From assembly GCA_934393555.1 (NCBI GenBank), contig CAKRQP010000001.1, forward strand, positions 1-64,000: a stretch of 64,000 bases of DNA, given 5' to 3'. A model generated the notes under the pieces. It had not been told where the DNA came from. It saw only the letters and a program-made list of their open reading frames with translations, and made no database searches. The stretch comes from Limivivens sp934393555. Its GTDB lineage: Bacteria; Bacillota; Clostridia; Lachnospirales; Lachnospiraceae. Numbering within the stretch: the stretch's first letter is position 1; every line of letters starts with the position of its first letter. Shown piece after piece: positions 53,156 through 61,699 of this stretch. The position numbers and the translations under genes are program-made.

Positions 53156-54946
53156 TTAACGCTCTACCACGGTTGTTTTGGTGTAGAGGCCTGACGGAAC
53201 GTCTTTCCGGCTCTTGGTAATGCCCTTGCCATTGAAATAATAACGCTTTTTATCAATGTAATGCCAGGTGTTGCGGTATATTTTTCCTTTGCTGGAAGCA
53301 AAATACCAGTTATTCCAGTAATAAACCCATTTGCTCCGGATCATGGAACCATCCGTGCGGAAGAAATAACGTTCTCCGCTGATCGTTGCCAGTCCTTTCT
53401 GGGCATGACCGTCTTCGTGGAAATAATAACGTTTTCCATTGATGCTCACCCAGCCAAAATGAAGCATGGATCCGGTACTCGGACGAAAATAGTACAGCTT
53501 TTTCCGGATCGTCTGAAAACCGGTAAGACGTTTTCCGGTTCCTTCCTCCTGATAATACGTCTTTTCACCCACTTTGATAAAGCCTTCTGTGCGATAACCG
53601 TTTTCATCCAGATAATAAATCCCGTCTTCCAGTTTCAGCCAGCCGGATGCTGCCCTGCTGCCGTCACTTTTCTGGTAATAATAATGACCGTTTTCTTCCT
53701 TCCAGCCCTCCGTTCCGGAAGGTGTCGGATCAGGATCGGGATCCGGGTCCGGGTCCGGCGTATCTGTTTTCAGCTTCAGTCCATAATATTTCGCGATCGC
53801 GGTCGCATCTGCCACACCCAGCTTTTTGATGGCTGCATCACTGGAAAAATATTTCTTACAGTCTGAAGGATTGTTTACAAATGCATGCTCTACGATGATC
53901 CCCGGGAAGCCGGCCAGCACACTTCTGCGGATGATCCCGTAATAATCTGCCAGGCTCTTGTCCGGATAGAGCGTATTGTTCTCGCTTTTCCGTACCAGAA
54001 GTCCCAGATTGTTAAGACCAAGTTTGGAAAGCTCACTCAGGATCGTATTGGAAAGTGCCCAGCTTTTGCTTTTCAGATCCGGCCGGTAATTTCCCGTAGC
54101 TACAAAAACCAGCGAACCGCTGACAGAATCCTGATTGTTCTCCGTGGAATTGATATGCTGGCTGACAAGGACCGTTGCTTTTTTACCTGCCGCATAATCC
54201 ACGCGGTCCTCCAGTGACATTGTCGTATCACCGGTTCTGGTCATATAGACCGTCACACCGGCATACTTTTCCAGTTCTGCCTTGGTATATCTGGAGATCT
54301 TCAGATTGATCACCTTCTCTTCATAAAGGACACCGTTCCAGGTCCTGTTTGCTCCGGCTTCGTTTCCGCCATGGCCGGGATCCAGCACCACGACGATATT
54401 GCTGCCTGCGCCGGAACGGCTGGAGGAAGTTCCTGCCTGAATGGAGGCCGCTGCCAGTGTGGAAGCGATCTCTCCGGCATTCTGTGCCGTACAGGTCTCT
54501 ACGGATGCTTCCTGTGACTGGCTGAGGCCGCCGGCTGTCATGCTTCTTCCGGATGCGATCCCTTTGTCTTCGATCTCCTGCTCCGGATCCAGTTTTTTGG
54601 TACCGGATGCCTGAAAGAAGGAGCTCAGACGGATCGTCTCTTTTCCGGAAGTCCCGGTAATGGTGACGCTTTTCAGATTTTTCTCACTGATATCTGCTCC
54701 GGGTACCAGAAAGACCAGATGATTCCCGTTTATCTTCGAACTCTTCACCTTTCCGCTGCCGTAATCAAGAGAAGCCTCGGTTACCTTCTCTCCATCCAGG
54801 GCAATGACCACACCCGTCTGATTTCCGTTTTCGCTGGGTGTCAGATATACATATTGCAGTTCCGTTGCCGCAGATACGCCGACTGCCGGTACCATCAACA
54901 GCAGCAAAGCCCAGATCAGACACAGCAGTGCTTTTTTTCTGCTCAT
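53156..54946 (-). CDS. Secreted N-acetylmuramoyl-L-alanine amidase with cell-wall-binding repeats
   Basis: 596 residues. Signal peptide 1-26 (PAVGVSA). A beta-rich N-terminal domain follows, then the Amidase_3 domain (about 185-375) with zinc ligands in LDPGHGG, YEEKVINL and SQHINST, and the catalytic glutamate in IVEHAFVNNP. A PDPDPDPDP linker leads to about eight choline-binding-type repeats (about 405-595; W/Y-rich, for example GWVSINGKRYYFHEDG). Cleaves the stem peptide from peptidoglycan; probably involved in cell separation or wall turnover. Divergent from the L,D-transpeptidase gene. Confidence 0.92.
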   Translation of the reverse strand: MSRKKALLCLIWALLLLMVPAVGVSAATELQYVYLTPSENGNQTGVVIALDGEKVTEASLDYGSGKVKSSKINGNHLVFLVPGADISEKNLKSVTITGTSGKETIRLSSFFQASGTKKLDPEQEIEDKGIASGRSMTAGGLSQSQEASVETCTAQNAGEIASTLAAASIQAGTSSSRSGAGSNIVVVLDPGHGGNEAGANRTWNGVLYEEKVINLKISRYTKAELEKYAGVTVYMTRTGDTTMSLEDRVDYAAGKKATVLVSQHINSTENNQDSVSGSLVFVATGNYRPDLKSKSWALSNTILSELSKLGLNNLGLLVRKSENNTLYPDKSLADYYGIIRRSVLAGFPGIIVEHAFVNNPSDCKKYFSSDAAIKKLGVADATAIAKYYGLKLKTDTPDPDPDPDPDPTPSGTEGWKEENGHYYYQKSDGSRAASGWLKLEDGIYYLDENGYRTEGFIKVGEKTYYQEEGTGKRLTGFQTIRKKLYYFRPSTGSMLHFGWVSINGKRYYFHEDGHAQKGLATISGERYFFRTDGSMIRSKWVYYWNNWYFASSKGKIYRNTWHYIDKKRYYFNGKGITKSRKDVPSGLYTKTTVVER

Positions 54947-54994
54947 TTTCGATTCTCCTTTGTAATGTTTTATTCATAATTCAGTAATAATTCC

Positions 54995-55023
54995 ATTATA
55001 GTTATCTCGCTTTCGCCTGTCAA
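54995..55023 (-). promoter_or_regulatory. Perfect consensus promoter of the amidase gene
   Basis: Minus strand: TTGACA at 55023-55018, exactly 17 bases, TATAAT at 55000-54995. Both boxes match sigma-A consensus at all positions. About 49 bases to the ATG, with AAAGGAG before it. Confidence 0.85.
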
Positions 55024-55069
55024 CTGCGGATTTAATTCTTACATTTTTCTTAAGGGTTATAGAAAAAGA

Positions 55070-55098
55070 TTGCATCCCTTCCTCATTTATAGTAAATT
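55070..55098 (+). promoter_or_regulatory. Promoter of the L,D-transpeptidase gene
   Basis: TTGCAT at 55070-55075, 17-base spacer, TAAATT at 55093-55098. Leaves a leader of about 80 bases holding a small hairpin (CCGGAT...ATCCGG, about 55146-55167). The amidase and transpeptidase promoters are back to back about 50 bases apart. Confidence 0.5.
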
Positions 55099-55184
55099 AG
55101 GAGTGAACAAACATTTCATTTTTAAACAGCCGGCAGACGCCGGTACCGGATTTTTTAAGAGATCCGGAAAGAGAGGGGTATGAT

Positions 55185-56984
55185 ATGAGAATCAGAAAAA
55201 TGCTGCCTGTTCTTTGCATGGCGCTGGGACTGACCATGGCTGCACCCTTAGCAGCCGGAGCTACTGCAGAAGACGTATCAGGCACCACCACAAACACACA
55301 GACAGCCAATGAGACTGGCTGGCACTATAATGCTGACGGCTCCCGTTCCTACACCATTGACGGAAAGACCGTTACCGGTTTCCAGTGGATCGCAAACAGC
55401 CAGGGAACCAAGCTTCTTTACTACTTCAATCCGGAGAACGGTCTTCTGCTTCAGACCAAAAGCGCCGGCCGCATCAAGATCGGAAATGATTACTATTACA
55501 CCTTCGGTCCGAATGGCAACTATGCCATCGCTTCCGCACAGGGCTGGATCCGTACAGAGGGCAATTCCAGAGCTTATTATGTATCCGGTCCATCCAACAA
55601 CGGAAAGCTTCTTGCCAACCGCGTCGCAAAGATCGGTAAATTCTACTATGGCTTTAACAGCTACGGACAGCGCTGGGCCAAAGAAGGACGCCGCCGTCTG
55701 GGAACCAAGGTCTACTATGTGACCTCCTCCGGTTTTCTCCGCACCAACAAATGGCAGAACATCAAGATCGGCGGTGTGACCCGTTCCTATTACTTCAACG
55801 CCCAGGGTGAAATGACCGGTCTCTGTAAGAGAGTTGTCAATAACAAGACGCTTTACTACCAGGTAGACACCACAAAGGGAAATTACCCGCTGCAGAGTGT
55901 CGGCTGGCATAAGGATTATCTGAACAGACAGTACTATGTCACCAGTCTCCGCCGCCTGGCCACCGGTTTCAAAAAGATTGACGGAAAGATTTATTATTTC
56001 AACAAAAACAACGGTATCCTGGTAACAAACCGCTGGATCATTTCCGACAAAAAAGCTTATCGTTCCAACAAAAACGGCGTGATCCAGACCGGCTGGTACA
56101 CCGTAAGCTCCAAGAAATACTACGGTGATTCCAACGGAGCAAGAGTAACCGGTCTTCAGACCATCGACAACAAGACCTACTACTTCAATGCCGCCGGTGT
56201 GATCCAGACCGGCTGGAAGACGCTGAATGGCAAACGGTATTACTTCTCACCTGCATACAGCGGTACTTCCTTCGGTATGGCAAGAACCGGCTGGTTCAAT
56301 CAGGACAACAACATTTATTATGCAAATGCAGACGGTACTCTCGTTACCGGCTGGGTTCTCTACAATAACAACCGTTATTACCTCGATCCCGGAAACGGCG
56401 GTGCAGCTGTTCGCGGCAAGACCGTAAGCATCGGAGGCATTACTTACACCTTTGATTCAGAGGGTCGTCAGACCAACTGGATCCCGGATGGTTCCTACAG
56501 TATCAAGGTTGACCGTCAGAGAAACATGGTTGCTGTTTACAAGGGAAGCTACCCCATCAAGGTATTCCTCTGTTCCACCGGTCTGAACAATGCAACACCA
56601 ACCGGTACCTTCCGTCTTCTGGACAAGCTGAGTATCCACGAGCTGAACGGACCGACCTGGGGCTATTACTGTTCCCACATTACTTCCGACATCCTCTTCC
56701 ATTCTCTTCCGGGCAGTGCTCCCAGCCATTACGCATTCCCGGCACATAAATACAACCTTCTCGGCCAGCAGGCTTCCCAGGGCTGTATCCGTCTGAGAAT
56801 GGGTGATGCATACTGGATCTACAAAAATGTTCCCACCGGAACTACCGTAACCGTCGGTGACTACATCATTCCGAATTCGATTTCCAAGCCGACTTATCAG
56901 GCTGTTCCGGAAAGCCTGACCGTAGATCCCACCGATCCTACGGATGCAACAAACAGAAGATACGCACCGGATTACATGGGCTGA
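55185..56984 (+). CDS. Secreted L,D-transpeptidase (YkuD) with cell-wall-binding repeats
   Basis: 599 residues. Signal peptide about 1-27. Residues 40-435 are a long series of choline-binding-type repeats with GWHYNADGSRSYTI, TYYFNAAGVIQTGWKT and similar units. The C-terminal YkuD domain (about 440-570) has ILFHSLPG with the catalytic histidine and SQGCIRL with the catalytic cysteine. Makes 3-3 crosslinks or otherwise exchanges peptides in peptidoglycan. Repeats resemble those of the neighbouring amidase, so both probably bind the same wall polymer. Confidence 0.92.
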   Translation: MRIRKMLPVLCMALGLTMAAPLAAGATAEDVSGTTTNTQTANETGWHYNADGSRSYTIDGKTVTGFQWIANSQGTKLLYYFNPENGLLLQTKSAGRIKIGNDYYYTFGPNGNYAIASAQGWIRTEGNSRAYYVSGPSNNGKLLANRVAKIGKFYYGFNSYGQRWAKEGRRRLGTKVYYVTSSGFLRTNKWQNIKIGGVTRSYYFNAQGEMTGLCKRVVNNKTLYYQVDTTKGNYPLQSVGWHKDYLNRQYYVTSLRRLATGFKKIDGKIYYFNKNNGILVTNRWIISDKKAYRSNKNGVIQTGWYTVSSKKYYGDSNGARVTGLQTIDNKTYYFNAAGVIQTGWKTLNGKRYYFSPAYSGTSFGMARTGWFNQDNNIYYANADGTLVTGWVLYNNNRYYLDPGNGGAAVRGKTVSIGGITYTFDSEGRQTNWIPDGSYSIKVDRQRNMVAVYKGSYPIKVFLCSTGLNNATPTGTFRLLDKLSIHELNGPTWGYYCSHITSDILFHSLPGSAPSHYAFPAHKYNLLGQQASQGCIRLRMGDAYWIYKNVPTGTTVTVGDYIIPNSISKPTYQAVPESLTVDPTDPTDATNRRYAPDYMG

Positions 56985-57026
56985 TAAAAAAATCCTGCTT
57001 TTCCAAAAGAAAGGCAGGATTTTTTT
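56985..57026 (+). terminator. Terminator of the L,D-transpeptidase gene
   Basis: Stem AAAAAATCCTGC-TTT with AAAG-GCAGGATTTTTT (one-base bulge), followed by a T-run. Starts right at the stop codon. Confidence 0.85.
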
Positions 57027-57030
57027 CGTT

Positions 57031-57076
57031 CAAAAAACCGACTGAAGAAAAGCATCTCTGCTTTTTTCAGCCGGTT
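57031..57076 (-). terminator. Terminator of the recD2-cdaA-HPr operon
   Basis: Minus-strand stem AACCGGCTGAA...GCAGAGATGC...TTCAGTCGGTT with long GAAAAAAGC/GCTTTTCTTC inner pairing, followed by TTTTTTG. Fifteen bases after the HPr stop. Confidence 0.85.
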
Positions 57077-57091
57077 CTGTTTTCTATTCTA

Positions 57092-57355
57092 TCATTCTCC
57101 AAGACCGGATTCTACTGCCGCTACGATCGCCTGAAGGGCCTCTTTCTCATCTTCTCCATCACAGGTGAATTCGATCACATCACCGCACTGTGCACAGGCA
57201 CTCAGCACGCTTAAAACGCTTTTTGCATTTGCTGTAAGTTCCCGAAAAGAAAAGGTGATCGTACATTTAAAGCGCATGGCCTCTTTACAGAGGTTTCCTG
57301 CAGGCCGTAAATGCAGGCCTGTAGGGTTCTTTATCGTTACCTTCTGACTTACCAT
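57092..57355 (-). CDS. ptsH: HPr-family phosphocarrier
   Basis: 87 residues, standard HPr size. His15 in GLHLRPAG is the PEP-phosphotransferase phosphorylation site and Ser46 in NAKSVLSV is the site used by HPr kinase in Gram-positives, so both the transport and carbon-control functions look intact (Crh would lack His15). No other PTS gene is near. It is the last gene after cdaA-cdaR, three bases downstream, and ends at a strong terminator. Whether it is the main HPr or a second copy cannot be told from the window. Confidence 0.9.
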   Translation of the reverse strand: MVSQKVTIKNPTGLHLRPAGNLCKEAMRFKCTITFSFRELTANAKSVLSVLSACAQCGDVIEFTCDGEDEKEALQAIVAAVESGLGE

Positions 57356-57358
57356 CTG

Positions 57359-58720
57359 TCATTCCTCCGCTGTTTCTGTCTCTGTCTCCGTCACCGGCTC
57401 TATCTTTTCCAGATTTACCTTGATGCTGGGCACAGATTCCAGTGCATACCCTTCCGGCAGTTCCGCCTGAAGTTCTACAGTATAATTTCCTTCGTTCTGA
57501 TATTTACTGAGATCCATCGTCACCAAAATGTCTTTTGCCGTGATATCCGGTGCATCTTCGCTTTCTTTGCGGACCTCCACCGGTAATTTATCTGCCGGTG
57601 TCAGAACGATCTTCATTCCTTCCGGCTGACCAACGATATTGAAATCAGATACCGGAACACTGACTGTTGTTGTTCCCACTTTTTCTATCTGGATCTTTAC
57701 GGATACTGCTGTTGCAGAGCCGCTCTCCAGCTTCAATGCTTTCTTGTAATGATCCTGCAGATAGTCAGAAAGATCAATGTTCTGCTCAATGGTCGCGGTT
57801 GCTCCCGCATAATTGGTGATCCCTTCGATCACCAGCTCGCCGTTCAAGGCATTCAGCGTGGCATCCGAACCTGCCAGGTTGATGGTAGACGGTGTCAGAT
57901 CTGTAGATGTGAGGATATACCCATCTGCCACCTGGATCTGGCTTGTATCCACCTTCAGCCGGATATTCTGCTGTACCTTCCACAAAGTCACCACTGCATT
58001 GACTTCATTATCCTTGATCAGTGCACCTCTCGAGGTTTTGATCTCCAGACTGTCCATCTGCGTCTTGGACAGGCTGTTTCCGTTCCGGTCTGTAATGACT
58101 ACGTTTCCGGTCACAGTTTTGTTTTCACTCAGATTGTTCACATCCACCTGGACACCGACCTTATCGATGGTCTTCGTAATAGAGGTCGGACCGGCGATGA
58201 TGATGTTTTCCCCTTCCCGGATCTTCACATCTCCCAGTTCATACCCGCTGGCCGGCTGACCGCTTGTGCTTAAAGAGATCGCATAGGTTTTCTCACTCTT
58301 ATCCTCCAGCACAAACCGCATGGCCACAGGAAAGCACTGTACATTTTCTCTTTTTACTCCAGGGACTGTCACCTCATAAGGGACCGTATTCTGAAGAGTC
58401 ATATTCTGCATATTGGCACTTACGGTGATATCTGCGGAAGTGATCTTATCCAGCACGGATCTCCGTGCCGTCACATAAACCGTGACATTTCCGCTTTCAT
58501 CGTCATCACGCACCACACTATAAACCTTTTTCCCATCCTGATTCTGCTCCGCACTGGCCTGGGCTTCTTCCACATTGGTCATCTGGATCCGCTGCTCCGG
58601 AATGACAAAAGCCTTGGTCTTCTCCGGATCATCCACATTGACCACCATAAGCCAGATCAGAATTGCCACAAACACGGAAAGGAGCTTCAGGCCGAGATTA
58701 TTTCCCAAATGCTTTTTCAT
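57359..58720 (-). CDS. cdaR: YbbR-domain regulator of diadenylate cyclase
   Basis: 453 residues from an ATG overlapping the cdaA stop (ATGA). One N-terminal membrane segment (about 10-30, LKLLSVFVAILIWLMVVNV) and then about four YbbR repeats on the outside, for example FVIPEQRIQMTN near the start and VEVRKESEDAPDITAKDI near the end. CdaR contacts CdaA and tunes c-di-AMP production. Ends with a TETETE-rich tail. Confidence 0.93.
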   Translation of the reverse strand: MKKHLGNNLGLKLLSVFVAILIWLMVVNVDDPEKTKAFVIPEQRIQMTNVEEAQASAEQNQDGKKVYSVVRDDDESGNVTVYVTARRSVLDKITSADITVSANMQNMTLQNTVPYEVTVPGVKRENVQCFPVAMRFVLEDKSEKTYAISLSTSGQPASGYELGDVKIREGENIIIAGPTSITKTIDKVGVQVDVNNLSENKTVTGNVVITDRNGNSLSKTQMDSLEIKTSRGALIKDNEVNAVVTLWKVQQNIRLKVDTSQIQVADGYILTSTDLTPSTINLAGSDATLNALNGELVIEGITNYAGATATIEQNIDLSDYLQDHYKKALKLESGSATAVSVKIQIEKVGTTTVSVPVSDFNIVGQPEGMKIVLTPADKLPVEVRKESEDAPDITAKDILVTMDLSKYQNEGNYTVELQAELPEGYALESVPSIKVNLEKIEPVTETETETAEE

Positions 58721-59586
58721 CCTTTTCCCTTTCCTTTCCATAATTTGAATTTCTGAGACTCCACGGATTTGTCCTGTGTGACCATCAGATATTTCCGAAG
58801 CTCATCCTCCGTGACCGATCGGATCAGTCTTCCGTTTTCAGCAATTGAAACCTTACCTGTCTCTTCGGATACAATGATCGTCATGGAATCGGTAACCTCA
58901 CTGATCCCCACACCTGCCCGGTGTCTGGTTCCAAGCTCCTTGCTCAGCTCCATATTATCGGAAAGAGGCAGATAGCAGGTGGCAGATGTCACACGGTTAC
59001 CCCGGATAATGACGGCACCGTCGTGAAGCGGTGTGTTATGTTCAAAAATATTGATCAGCAGCTGACTGGTCACGATCGCATCCACCTGGATACCGGTACG
59101 CTCATATTCCGTCAGCGGCGTATTTTTCTCGATAACGATCAGGGCGCCTGTCTTCACCTTGGCCATGGCCATGGTTCCCTTGATCAGTTCCTCTACCGTC
59201 TTGTCGCTGAAACGTTCCTGAATATCCTTCAGTCCGTCAAAAGACACAATACTGGAAAGCAGCTTCTGCTCGCCCAGCTGTTCGAGTGCTCTTCGCAGCT
59301 CCGGCTGAAAAACGATCACCGCAGCAACCATTGCCACGTCCATTCCTTTGGTGATCAGAAATTTGATCGTATCCATTTCAAAGATATATGCCAGCGAAAT
59401 AAAGAACACCAGCACCAGAAGCCCCTTCAGAAGAACCCAGGTTCTTGTCCTGCGGATCCAGATCAGAAAATGATAGATAAAGAAGGACAGGATGATGATC
59501 TCAAGGATGTCTGTCCAACGGATACTTAAAGTCGGAAGCTGAAGCCATGAAAAATGCATCGTCCAGAAATTTCTTATTGCGTCCAT
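58717..59586 (-). CDS. cdaA: Diadenylate cyclase
   Basis: 289 residues from an ATG nine bases after AGGAG. Three N-terminal spans (about 20-95) and a DAC domain with the two catalytic motifs HDGAVIIRG and GTRHRAGVG. Makes c-di-AMP from two ATP; the messenger controls potassium and osmolyte uptake and wall stress. Standard order cdaA-cdaR; no glmM follows, unlike in many Firmicutes. Overlaps the preceding membrane protein by 13 bases. Confidence 0.95.
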   Translation of the reverse strand: MDAIRNFWTMHFSWLQLPTLSIRWTDILEIIILSFFIYHFLIWIRRTRTWVLLKGLLVLVFFISLAYIFEMDTIKFLITKGMDVAMVAAVIVFQPELRRALEQLGEQKLLSSIVSFDGLKDIQERFSDKTVEELIKGTMAMAKVKTGALIVIEKNTPLTEYERTGIQVDAIVTSQLLINIFEHNTPLHDGAVIIRGNRVTSATCYLPLSDNMELSKELGTRHRAGVGISEVTDSMTIIVSEETGKVSIAENGRLIRSVTEDELRKYLMVTQDKSVESQKFKLWKGKGKG

Positions 59587-60491
59587 TCATCTTCACTCCT
59601 TTCCTGTTTTCGTTTCGGTACTGCCGTCACATAGTAATAATATTCGTCATCCTGAAACCGCAGCTTCTCCGTACTCCGGTAATCCAGATCAAACAGAAAG
59701 AGCTGCAGAACCGTTCCCACGACGGCTGCAGTTATGACTCCAAGCACCAGATCCGGCACCGAGACCGGGATCTCCAGTGTAAATACTCCAAAAATCTCCA
59801 GCAGAAGATAGATAAAAAGCCCGGTTCCCACTGCCATCTGCCAGGCATAGCGGATCTCCGTACGTCTTACCGCAAATACCGCGATCAGTACTGCTGTCAG
59901 AGCGATCAGCGTCAGGATCATCGTTCCGTTTCCCAGAAAAGCAGAAAGCATCGTCTGCATTTCTTCCAGAAACAATTCCTGTGTACTGAGTGAAGCATCC
60001 GAAGGAACAAAGCTGCACTGAAGCACGCTCTGAAGTCCATAATAGCTCACCGTTCCTGCCACGATACCGATCGCTGCCAGCGGCGTTCCAAGAAGACCAA
60101 AGCCCACCGGAACCACCAGTGGAATATGAAGGGCCAGCGCCAGCGGTGTCAAAAGAAACGCCAGTGCTCCGCCGGGGGCCAGTCCGAAATACAGAAGCAC
60201 CACCAGCAGAAGGATTCCTCCTCCGACCGCCAGGGCCGGGAGTGACAAGCCATAAAGCTGACCTAAGATCACAACGAAACAGATCAGCACGGTTCCATTC
60301 AACGGAAGAAAAGAGGCGATCAGCGCCAGGATCAAAAGCACCAGGATATTTTCAAATACCGGCAGACAGCCTATAAAATTCCGAATGACAAGAAGGCTGC
60401 CAAATGCCAGGGAAAATTTCCCCAGCGCCCGCAGCCATACATCATATTTTCCATAAACGTTCCGCACGATCTCACGGATTTTCTGTACCAT
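59574..60491 (-). CDS. Conserved-looking membrane protein upstream of cdaA
   Basis: 305 residues, about eight spans, with a basic cytoplasmic N-terminus and an acidic C-terminal tail (YRSTEKLRFQDDEYYYY). I do not recognise a named family. It overlaps cdaA by 13 bases and the preceding gene by 20, so the three are co-translated. A role linked to c-di-AMP or to the membrane assembly of CdaA is a guess from position. Confidence 0.7.
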   Translation of the reverse strand: MVQKIREIVRNVYGKYDVWLRALGKFSLAFGSLLVIRNFIGCLPVFENILVLLILALIASFLPLNGTVLICFVVILGQLYGLSLPALAVGGGILLLVVLLYFGLAPGGALAFLLTPLALALHIPLVVPVGFGLLGTPLAAIGIVAGTVSYYGLQSVLQCSFVPSDASLSTQELFLEEMQTMLSAFLGNGTMILTLIALTAVLIAVFAVRRTEIRYAWQMAVGTGLFIYLLLEIFGVFTLEIPVSVPDLVLGVITAAVVGTVLQLFLFDLDYRSTEKLRFQDDEYYYYVTAVPKRKQERSEDEWTQ

Positions 60492-60936
60492 GTCCCCGGC
60501 TCCTGTTCCGTCCTTTCCTACGGTTCTCCGTGGAAAAGACTTCCTTTTCTTCTTTCTGATACTCTGCTTCCAGGCGGTCGATCAGCCTGTCATAGGCACG
60601 TCTTCTCTTCTCTGCCTGATAATAACGGATACTGAAGATCACATAAGTGAGCAGCAGATAGCTTCCGAGACTGATCCCGTAAGCGATCAGGGCTCCCTCT
60701 GCCAAACCAAGCACATCCATGGAATTAAGACGGTCCAACATTTCATCAAAATGAAGCACCGCATAAAAAGCAAAGCCGATCAGGAATGCCAATGTCAGCC
60801 TGCAGCCGTTTTTCAGCATCCGGACACCGATATAATCTCCCCGGAACCACTGATCCGTATCGGAAAGTTCTTCTCTATGACGCTTTTCATAAACCGCTAT
60901 AGCGGTCATTATACGGATCCGGTTTTCTCTTGCCAT
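60472..60936 (-). CDS. Small membrane protein of unknown function
   Basis: 154 residues. Two spans (about 43-63 and 80-105) between a basic N-terminus and a strongly charged tail (YQKEEKEVFSTENRRKGRNRSRG). ATG preceded by AGGAGAAAGG. It overlaps the end of comF by 50 bases and the start of the next gene by 20. Not recognised; kept as real because of its ribosome site, overlap pattern and membrane segments that match a protein-like composition. Confidence 0.65.
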   Translation of the reverse strand: MARENRIRIMTAIAVYEKRHREELSDTDQWFRGDYIGVRMLKNGCRLTLAFLIGFAFYAVLHFDEMLDRLNSMDVLGLAEGALIAYGISLGSYLLLTYVIFSIRYYQAEKRRRAYDRLIDRLEAEYQKEEKEVFSTENRRKGRNRSRGHGTENP

Positions 60937-61699
60937 GCCTTTCTCCTATCGCTTCTGTTTCCTGCATTCCGCCTTCTCTCTCTGTACCGATACAGGCAGT
61001 CAGAAAAAATACTGCTTCTGCTCCGGCTTCCTTTAAAACAGCCGCTGCCGCATCCACAGTGCTGCCTGTTGTAAAGATATCATCTACCAACAGAACTCTA
61101 CTTAATTTTACATCATATGGGCCGATTTTAAAAGCCCTTTTTAAATTCTTTTGCCGGCTTTTTCGGTCCAGTTCCTTCTGTTCAGAAGTTTCTTCCCTTT
61201 TGCAGAGAAGATCCGGGATCACAGGAATTCCCAGTGCTTCGCCTATCGGAAAAGCCAGGAGTTCCGCCTGGTTGAAACCACGGTAACGCCGTTTTTTCGG
61301 ATGCAGCGGGACCGGTGCGATCACATCGATCTCCCATTGAGCCACTTCTTCCTGCAAAACCGCCGTCATGGCTTCCGCAAAAAAAGCCCCATAGCTTCTT
61401 TTGTTATGAAGCTTCAGATCCCGTATGCTTTTTCTGAATTTTCCAAGATAAGGAAAAGCAGCCCGGCCCGCATCAAAATGACGCCTGTTTCTCAGGCAGT
61501 CCTGACAGTATTCCTGCTCCGGCCGTGCCAGTGGCTTTCCGCATTTCAGGCAGAACGGCTCCTCTATGAGCCGCACAAAGGGCCGGCAGCTGTCGCAGAC
61601 CCGTTTTTCCTTTCGTGAAAGAAGCTCTCCACACAAGGGACAGCGTCGTGGATAAAGGATCCCTGTAAACCACCGGAAGATCCGTTTTGTTTTTTTCAT
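60887..61699 (-). CDS. comF: ComF family phosphoribosyltransferase-like protein
   Basis: 270 residues. N-terminal zinc ribbons CPLCGELL...CDSC and CLKCGKPL...CQDC, then a phosphoribosyltransferase domain with the PRPP loop VLLVDDIFTTGSTV. In competent bacteria ComF takes part in DNA uptake; in clostridia it is often kept without full competence. Start ATG overlaps the recD2 stop by one base (TGATG). C-terminal 20 residues overlap the next gene. Confidence 0.9.
   Translation of the reverse strand: MKKTKRIFRWFTGILYPRRCPLCGELLSRKEKRVCDSCRPFVRLIEEPFCLKCGKPLARPEQEYCQDCLRNRRHFDAGRAAFPYLGKFRKSIRDLKLHNKRSYGAFFAEAMTAVLQEEVAQWEIDVIAPVPLHPKKRRYRGFNQAELLAFPIGEALGIPVIPDLLCKREETSEQKELDRKSRQKNLKRAFKIGPYDVKLSRVLLVDDIFTTGSTVDAAAAVLKEAGAEAVFFLTACIGTEREGGMQETEAIGERHGKRKPDPYNDRYSGL

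Noticed and set aside
53715..53765. Short tandem repeats resembling a CRISPR or minisatellite
   Set aside because: They encode the Asp-Pro linker of the amidase; units are 6 bases with no spacers.
55278..55910. Minus-strand frame opposite the L,D-transpeptidase repeats
   Set aside because: Reverse reading of repeat DNA; no start signal or protein-like features.
55300..56460. Repeated DNA blocks
   Set aside because: These are coding repeats of the choline-binding type within the transpeptidase gene, not mobile or CRISPR repeats.
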